64,000 nt of DNA from Conus ventricosus (taxonomy: Eukaryota > Mollusca > Gastropoda > Neogastropoda > Conidae), in the NCBI GenBank assembly GCA_018398815.1, contig CM031622.1, positions 24,850,827-24,914,826 of the forward strand, given 5' to 3'. The position numbers and the translations under genes are program-made. Below, in pieces: positions 57,084 through 64,000 of this stretch. How positions within the stretch are numbered: position 1 is the stretch's first letter; each line of letters starts with the position of its first letter. The notes beneath the pieces were generated by a model that had not been told where the DNA came from, did not search any database, and worked only from the letters and a program-made list of their open reading frames with translations.

Positions 57084-57556
57084 CTGAGACCCCAAATTCA
57101 CATACATGCAAATGCAGGGCACTCAGAATGTTAACCGTTATGGTTCAAATGGTGACCATTGTCCCAATATCTTTTGGGCCCAGTACTTATCTGCCTGCAA
57201 GTAGCTCACTAGCTGTTAGTCACATAAAACAAAAATTGGGAGATGTCGAAAGCCAGTCATGTACTGCTGATGCAATGAGTGCTCTCTAAACTGTGTCTTT
57301 GCCCCAAAAGGAATGTACATCACTGATCAGAACTGTAATATATTAGGATGCAGAATATCAAGTAACTAACTGATCTGAAAGGGGAAGTCAAATTAAAAGC
57401 TATAATGGAGCCAACAGTAGTGCTGTTCAGCTCTTAGCTCATGTTGTTCGGAGTGAATGCCTTGGTGAAGTTGGTTCAAATCATTAATGCACATGTGCAC
57501 TTTGTACACATTGATTTGTACATGTCTTAGTTTGGAGTGAACAAAAGTTAATTTAA

Positions 57557-58556
57557 NNNNNNNNNNNNNNNNNNNNNNNNNNNNNNNNNNNNNNNNNNNN
57601 NNNNNNNNNNNNNNNNNNNNNNNNNNNNNNNNNNNNNNNNNNNNNNNNNNNNNNNNNNNNNNNNNNNNNNNNNNNNNNNNNNNNNNNNNNNNNNNNNNNN
57701 NNNNNNNNNNNNNNNNNNNNNNNNNNNNNNNNNNNNNNNNNNNNNNNNNNNNNNNNNNNNNNNNNNNNNNNNNNNNNNNNNNNNNNNNNNNNNNNNNNNN
57801 NNNNNNNNNNNNNNNNNNNNNNNNNNNNNNNNNNNNNNNNNNNNNNNNNNNNNNNNNNNNNNNNNNNNNNNNNNNNNNNNNNNNNNNNNNNNNNNNNNNN
57901 NNNNNNNNNNNNNNNNNNNNNNNNNNNNNNNNNNNNNNNNNNNNNNNNNNNNNNNNNNNNNNNNNNNNNNNNNNNNNNNNNNNNNNNNNNNNNNNNNNNN
58001 NNNNNNNNNNNNNNNNNNNNNNNNNNNNNNNNNNNNNNNNNNNNNNNNNNNNNNNNNNNNNNNNNNNNNNNNNNNNNNNNNNNNNNNNNNNNNNNNNNNN
58101 NNNNNNNNNNNNNNNNNNNNNNNNNNNNNNNNNNNNNNNNNNNNNNNNNNNNNNNNNNNNNNNNNNNNNNNNNNNNNNNNNNNNNNNNNNNNNNNNNNNN
58201 NNNNNNNNNNNNNNNNNNNNNNNNNNNNNNNNNNNNNNNNNNNNNNNNNNNNNNNNNNNNNNNNNNNNNNNNNNNNNNNNNNNNNNNNNNNNNNNNNNNN
58301 NNNNNNNNNNNNNNNNNNNNNNNNNNNNNNNNNNNNNNNNNNNNNNNNNNNNNNNNNNNNNNNNNNNNNNNNNNNNNNNNNNNNNNNNNNNNNNNNNNNN
58401 NNNNNNNNNNNNNNNNNNNNNNNNNNNNNNNNNNNNNNNNNNNNNNNNNNNNNNNNNNNNNNNNNNNNNNNNNNNNNNNNNNNNNNNNNNNNNNNNNNNN
58501 NNNNNNNNNNNNNNNNNNNNNNNNNNNNNNNNNNNNNNNNNNNNNNNNNNNNNNNN
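57557..58556. other. Assembly gap (1000 N)
   Basis: Exactly 1000 N, the usual placeholder for a gap of unknown size. Frames crossing it are meaningless. Confidence 1.
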
Positions 58557-59653
58557 TGCTGTTCCACTCTCGAAAAGTTCGTCTGCTACAGACGGTGAAG
58601 CCAACTAGCACACCCATGTGTGTTCTCCCGTGATCACCGCCGCTACACTATTTCACGCGCATGGGCTTAGCACACCCACGACGCCCGGTAAGTCAGTGGC
58701 AGAACTGTTCTCTTTAATAAGTCTGGGTTACCCACACCCACGACGCCCGGCGAGTCAGTGGTAGAACTGTACTCTTTAATAAGTCTGGGTTACCCACACC
58801 CACAAGATCGGGCCCCACTAGTTCAAATGACACACTCAATTACGTCATTGTTTATTAACACATTCTCATGAAAATGACGTTGCATTAAGCTTTTCATGTT
58901 TCTGAGGAACTTCTAAAATTTGACAGCAATTGGTGCAGCGGTTTCGAAGATATGCTAATGTTACTGAGCGTCTGGGTATGGGATACCCACACTCAACGGT
59001 AACTAGTCCACTACTGTCACTTGATACCTGATTTGGATCTTCATGAATTTCTCTTCCCAGTCATTTCTGGCATCTGACTTTTTGAATTTTGTTTAAGTAA
59101 CAAATTCTTTCAAGTCATTTTGGTATCCGACATTTTGGAATTTTATTCAAATAATAAGTCCATTATTGTCACTTGGTACCTACCCAGTGCTTTGGGTTTT
59201 AACACATTTTGCCTAATGATTTCTTCTGACCTCCTGGAACTTTGTTTTAAATAGCAAGTCCAGTTCAGTTACTTATGTACCCAAAGTCCGAGTTTTGTTC
59301 AGGAAACGAATCCCTTCTAGTCATTTTTGTATTTGACTTTTTTTATTTTGTATACAGCACGTGCCTGTTTCAGTCAATCTGCCAACTTTCAGGCGCCTTG
59401 TTTAGAAGGGCAAACCCTTGGTAGTTGGAATAATGCGAATGCAAAGAATGAGAGAGAGGCAAGATGTTTTGACGCTTTGATACATTGATGTAAGTGTTTT
59501 GTTTTGGGAGTAGCTATGCCTCTAAGGACTTGGATAGCTGAAGCTTAATTTTTTTTCATTGATTGATTTGTTGTATTCCTACTTGATAACTCTTATGATT
59601 TTTATGTCATTTTTGTGTCAGCAAGGACGCTGGTTGTAACAGAGTAGGGGGGA
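58557..59653 (+). mobile_element. Internal 3' region of an LTR retrotransposon
   Basis: It ends in a polypurine tract (AACAGAGTAGGGGGGA, 59638-59653) directly before the LTR. The last ~170 bases match 2979-3170. No protein domain is visible in this 1.1 kb, so it is 3' untranslated sequence of the element or older sequence; the left part may not belong to it. Confidence 0.6.
58675..58798. repeat. Direct tandem repeat, two 62-bp units
   Basis: ACGCCCGG(T/C)(A/G)AGTCAGTGG ... CTCTTTAATAAGTCTGGGTT ACCCACACCC occurs twice with a few substitutions. Confidence 0.9.
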
Positions 59654-61504
59654 TGTAGCCTGGTGCTAAGAGTGTATTCCTTGGGCACCCATCTTAGACG
59701 AGATATTTTGTTCATGAGTTATCTTCGCCTTACCTCCCTTGATCGATTGATCTCGTTTTTATTGTGTAAATTCTTTAAATCATGAATACCTCAGAACCTA
59801 CATAGTTGTGTATACGTTGCTGAAGTCACAAAAATTAATGTATTCCATTCATTACAATCGTGTTGGACTGAGAAGCCCATATTTTCCCTAAAACTGGTAT
59901 TTCGACCAAATTAATCTTTGCGCCATTTTGAATTGTCCGACGAACAAACCGTAAATAATTCTTGATTTCACAAAAAGTATGAGAGAATCCAAAGAATCCA
60001 TGAATGCGCATTGAAAGCAAAGTCCATAAGCTCTCATTTCGTATATCGCATGCCTATGATCTTTTCTGTACAAGCTTGCGACTATACGAAATGACTGACA
60101 GCGCCGGTCCCTTTAGCGAGTCGCCTTCTTTGTTTATTGTCAGAGTTTTGATCTAAATTGTCGTTTCATGAAATTTGGACTTCCCGATCGAAATCTTTTT
60201 AATAACTCCATTTCTAAGATAGAAGCAACCGATTATATATAAAAATTATCCGATGGACATTTTCAGGGAATAACGCTTTTTCGAAGATGGTGTTCGAAGC
60301 ACGTGGCGACGGCGAGCTAGACAACGCAGAATCCGCAACAGATAGCACAGATTTTGTCATTCGCTGTCCCGCGAGGCTCATTTTGAGTGCGGTGCTGCAT
60401 TGCCTTCTTTGCGGTCCGGTCAAGGTATATATATATTTGGGCCGCGGCATGAGTGGTGTTTTCAGGCCTATAAGTAGGCTGAGGGGTCGGCGGACGGGCT
60501 TTCACTGCGAGTGTGGCATAGCAGTCAACACCAGGGGAGAGGTGGCAGCTCTCCCTTGAAGGATGCTGGCGTGAGAGGTCAGCGTCATTGGGCGGCACAG
60601 ACAACCTTCCAGCCATGTGGGTGACGACGGGTCTAGCCTGTGTCGCCGGGGGACAGCTCCTGGAGGTGTGGGGCGATTGACGAAGGAGCGCTGCCTGACT
60701 GCGACTACCGTGGCCTGGAATACCGTGCTGTTTTAAGGGGTGACAGACATGGGGGCACTCCTTACGGGGTTGGGCTGAAAAATTGCCCTCTCGGCCGCAG
60801 TCAACGAGTGCCCGCCATGTTTTAGGGACTCGTGCAGCGCTCCAGCGACTTTCGTCCTGCTCCCTCCTTGAGGCGGCCTCACGCGGCACAGGACCATCGC
60901 CACCCGAGCATGAAGAAGGCCGCCCGGTGGTCCTGAAGACAGCCTGATGTTTGGGGGACAGCAGGCAACACACACCGACGCCTACCGTCGGTCGACCAAG
61001 ATCCTGAAACTGAACCAACGTTCAAGACCAACTCCACCAAACTTGAACCAACTTTCAAGAAGATAATGACTAGAATTGAGCTAATGTTCAAGAGGAACAC
61101 GAGCTCTGGGAGACAAATGCGACGACCCTCACTGAAACTACTCACTACTGCCAGGCGACAACAGTTGCCACAAATATGCAGACTTTTGTCTGCATGAACC
61201 TTGTCCTTAAGGGCCTCAGGCCAATAGGACGTTAATCTCACCATCAAAGCAAAAAGCAAAGTGAGTGGTGACCAGTGTTGCCCCGAGCAGTGTTGCCTAG
61301 AGAGTGCTCAGTGCGCCGAGTACTGAGAGAGAGAGTTCCCAGGCAGTGTTCCTGGTTTGAGCTCCTCGTCATGGGAGAGAAATAAAGGCAAGAAAAACTC
61401 TTTGTCCTGTGTGTCTTCTTGACTGGCTGCTGTCCCTTGGTTCCTGTGCTTATCACCATCTGCTGTCTTCACCTGCACACCCCTTGCCCCTCCGCACCAT
61501 CACA
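59654..61504 (+). mobile_element. LTR, long form (3' LTR), 1.85 kb
   Basis: Starts TGTAGCCTGGTGCTAAG after a polypurine tract and ends CCGCACCATCACA. AATAAA is near 61378. The first ~20 and last ~250 bases match the short LTR at 2643, while about 1.6 kb in the U3 is extra. The right flank (CR1 sequence, ATATAATTTGAAAAAATCC) is the same as that of the solo LTR at 41489. Confidence 0.75.
60287..60559 (+). CDS. Unidentified 90-codon frame in the LTR U3
   Basis: MVFEARGDGELDNAESATDS ... LILSAVLHCLLCG, partly kept in frame in the unit 2 copy (40691 and 41058-41207). No motif recognised. The segment 60470-61240 that follows is GC-rich and missing from the unit 2 copy. Confidence 0.25.
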   Translation: MVFEARGDGELDNAESATDSTDFVIRCPARLILSAVLHCLLCGPVKVYIYLGRGMSGVFRPISRLRGRRTGFHCECGIAVNTRGEVAALP

Positions 61505-61975
61505 TATATAATTTGAAAAAATCCTCTATTTGTACATTCACCAAATCGTTAAATATTTTATAGACTTCGATCAGATCACCGCAGATACGTCTACCTTTTA
61601 AAAAAGCCTGGATCCAATTCAGTACATTTCCTGTAATCCCATATCTTTTCAACGTCTCCAGAAGCCTACAATGCAGTACAGTGTCGAAAGCTTTTCTGAA
61701 GTCTAAGTAGACAACATCAAATGATGCTTTTTGCTCAATATATTCTGTAAAATCTTCCATTGTTAAAAGAAGCTGTGTCATACAAGACCTTTTTTCTAAA
61801 CCCGTGTTGACAATCTGAATACAGATCATTGTCCTGAAAATGATTGACAATACAGTCTCTTTATTATAGTTTCTAGAACTTTACACACTACACATGTCAG
61901 ACTAACAGGTCTATAATTTCCAGGCTCATTTTTTGATCCCTTTTTAAAAATAGCTGTAACTTCTGCAGTTTTCCC
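61505..61975 (-). mobile_element. CR1-like LINE fragment, internally deleted
   Basis: The minus strand reads EKRSCMTQLLLTMEDFTEYI, VVYLDFRKAFDTVLHCRLLE, GNVLNWIQAFLKGRR and then jumps to GDLIEVYKIFNDL. The catalytic FADD region is deleted relative to 41505-42652. The deletion edge is at about 61603. Confidence 0.8.
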
Positions 61976-62460
61976 TGTGGCCCCTGTGGCTGTGGATGGG
62001 GTGTCGGAATGAGCGGCGTGGGTGCACTGCCTCTGAGTGGCGCAGAGGTTGGGACAGCAAAAAAAAAAAAAAAAAAAAAATTCTGTGGCCCTTCATGCCC
62101 TGCTATCAGTGATATCTCTGGGAGGAAATTGAAACAGCAACACCCAAATTCCAACCAGGCTGACCGCTACTACCACCTAAGGAGAGAAGATCAAGCGCTA
62201 CTGTTCAGACTAAGGACTGTACAAAACAGATCGAATGTACCACACATGTACCAAAAGTACAAGATTGGCGAGTCTGCAATGTGTCCATGCAGCGAGGCTG
62301 AAACGGACACCGAGCACATACTACAGGACTGTCACCTCCATGCTACTGCCAGGCAGGACACATGGCCGGAGCCAGTGGTTCTGAGGGCCAAGCTCTACGG
62401 GGACCTGGTGGACCTTGGGGGACAGCCAACTTCCTGAGGGCAACTGGCATCACCATCTGA
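61976..62460 (+). mobile_element. LINE C-terminal fragment, unit 3
   Basis: An open frame encodes REDQALLFRLRTVQNRSNVP, MCPCSEAETDTEHILQDC and the ending TWPEPVVLRAKLYGDL, the Cys/His-containing C-terminus found after the RNase H or RT of several LINEs. A poly(A) run (62059-62080) precedes it. Copy at 46008-46480. Confidence 0.7.
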
Positions 62461-62531
62461 GTGTTTGAAAAGAAGATTGACGTCTCTGTTCATCTCCATG
62501 TCTATGCTGTTGGTGAGTTTGTGTTGAGGTC

Positions 62532-64000
62532 ACCGGTATCGGCAAGTTCATGGGGACAGTCATTGGATGGACGTGGTGGCGCCATCTGGAGGGGCATGCC
62601 CACCCATGCCGGCTCTGCAACTAAACAATTACTGTTGTCAGTAGGGGGGCTTAGTATGTGCTGTATGTTGAATCAAACAGGCGCCAGTTTCAGTTTCAGT
62701 TAGGTGTCACTGTGTGCGGACTAGTCCATATACGCCACACCACATTCGTTAAGTTTTGATACCACACTGCGCAGGATTTGGAGCTGATGGATAAATGAAT
62801 GAATGACTGATATGAAAGAATTTAAAACGAGGGTCTCATGGCTACAACTTAGCGGACGCCTGACCTATGCATTAGCCTAACGTGCTGGTCAGACTTTGAG
62901 TACCTACCTAACATTGGCTGAGCTATCATTGTCATCGTATGCGTTGTGGGTGAGTGTGCCCGTGTGTGTGGGCACAGGCACATGTGTGTGTGTGCCCGTG
63001 TATGCAGCGTGAGTGCATGTGCATGTGCTTGTGTGTGTGTGTGTGCATGTGTGAGTGTGTGCGTGTGTGCATGCACATGCATGTATGCCTGCACTTGTGT
63101 GTGTGCAGATGTGCATGTGTATGCATGTATGTGATCTGTGGGCTTATGTAAGTATGCTCCTGCATGCACGCATCACTATGTGTACATGTACGTGTACATA
63201 TATGTGTATGTGTGTGCCTATATGGGCGTATATGCATGTGTGTGTGTGAATGCGGATGTGCGTGTGCTTATATTATGCAACGTGGTGTGTGTGTGTGTGT
63301 GTATGTGTGCATGCATGCACGTGCATGGTGTGGCGCGTACTGCCACTGAAGTGGCACAAACGAGAAAGCATCATCACAAAATTTTTTTACATCAATTCAA
63401 GACTGATCAGGCCTTGTGATCTTGAACAATGTAACACAAAATGCACAGAACTGATGATAAAGATTTAGATGATTACTTTAATGATTACATAAGTTATCTT
63501 TAAAGAAGTGTTACTGGTCTTTAGAACACTTGCGAAAGACTGCAGCTCCAGACTGCATGGTCTGTGAATTATTGCAGAACACTGGTATCATGCAGTGGAC
63601 TTTTTTAATGTGAAATTGTGTTATACTTCCATATGGAAATGTTTCAGGAAAACTGTATGGTTTTGTTAAACAAAGCGTTAAAAACTTTAGAATTACACAG
63701 GAAGGTCCATTTCTCTCAGAGTGTAAGAATCAGACTTTTCAGTTCTGTTGTCAATGGCAGGCTGTCAGAATAGATGGAAGAAAATTTTATTACAAGCAGT
63801 TTTGTGCGTGCACGTGCCACTGTGTGTGTGTGTGTGTGTGTGTGCTCTCTTTAAGGACACTAATAGGTGATGGTATGTTTGCATTCATGGCACTTGTACA
63901 ATAACAATTTTCATAAAGGTGCAAGCTATACAGTTTACATAAACAAAACCTGTTTAAGCCTATTTTGCTGAAAAAAATGGAATTAAGAGGAAAGTCATAG
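62532..64000. repeat. Segmental repeat, unit 3 (runs off the window)
   Basis: Matches unit 2 from 46562 and unit 1 from 5491, including the TG-rich minisatellite (62936-63345) and the block after it. Lacks the CR1 insertion of unit 1. A POLR3K copy would be expected beyond the window if the unit is complete. Confidence 0.8.
62936..63345. repeat. Degenerate TG-rich minisatellite, unit 3 copy
   Basis: Same flanks and position as in units 1 and 2; a cleaner (TG)n run lies at 63285-63302. Confidence 0.85.

Larger units (their letters stand above)
46562..57556. repeat. Segmental repeat, unit 2
   Basis: Collinear with unit 1 (5491 to 33480) after removal of unit 1's CR1 and LINE nest. Specific additions here are a TIR element (54454-55666) and a SINE (56764-57083). 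Parts of 47800-51600 differ from unit 1 mostly at homopolymers (CC/CCC, AAA/AAAA, GGG), which suggests low base accuracy. It ends at the N gap. Confidence 0.8.

Noticed and set aside
57393..58617. Open frames of 339-403 codons
   Set aside because: They run through the 1000-N gap.
60317..61018. 233-codon minus-strand frame in the LTR U3
   Set aside because: Low-complexity composition, no recognisable motif, and absent from the unit 2 LTR. GC-rich DNA often leaves long frames.

Overview
The window is eukaryotic intergenic and genic DNA, most likely from a marine mollusc (probably a caenogastropod). This is inferred from tRNA-derived SINEs with the central domain common in molluscs, from CR1-, RTE- and I-type LINEs, and from very abundant (TG)n/(CT)n microsatellites. 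Nothing bacterial was seen. Most of the sequence is transposable elements (TEs). The only host gene recognised is POLR3K, the small zinc-ribbon subunit of RNA polymerase III. It is present twice on the minus strand, each time as its last two exons (31995-32085 with 29470-29597, and 55887-55976 with 52119-52246).

Layout. 1-5490: microsatellites, a 31-bp perfect palindrome, a tRNA-Met-like SINE, a minus-strand LTR with polypurine tract, and a short I-type LINE 3' end. From 5491 a segmental repeat begins; it occurs as unit 1 (5491 to about 33480), unit 2 (46562-57556) and unit 3 (62532 to the window end). Unit 1 is swollen by a CR1 LINE (5798-9145) and by a 15-kb nested TE (12216-27221). 33690-38390 holds tandem repeats whose third copy was broken by a CR1 fragment, itself broken by an I-type LINE. 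39260-46500 holds a CR1 LINE carrying a long solo LTR and an RTE LINE. A 1000-N scaffold gap (57557-58556) follows unit 2. 58557-62530 is a second version of the 39542-46560 block.

The centrepiece is the nest at 12216-27221. A minus-strand, essentially full-length I-clade LINE (about 6.05 kb when the inserts are subtracted, 10-bp target duplication GGCTGAGGGG) was later hit by three DNA transposons. These are a 4.9-kb Tigger/pogo element at codons 3-4 of ORF2 (TA duplication), a Tc1 element inside ORF1 (TA duplication), and a TTAA-flanked Kolobok-like element in the 5'UTR. Each host reading frame rejoins exactly when the insert is removed. Unit 2 keeps the empty site for the whole nest. The Tigger element is unusual: its transposase has an 835-bp GT-AG intron, and between its inverted repeats it also carries a decayed OTU-type cysteine protease domain.

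The repeated units act as natural before-and-after pairs, so many insertions can be dated relative to each other and their target duplications read directly. Because unit 2 has many homopolymer differences and a round-number gap follows it, part of the duplication may be a haplotype or assembly effect. No computation was run: identities rest on motif recognition and visual comparison of copies.
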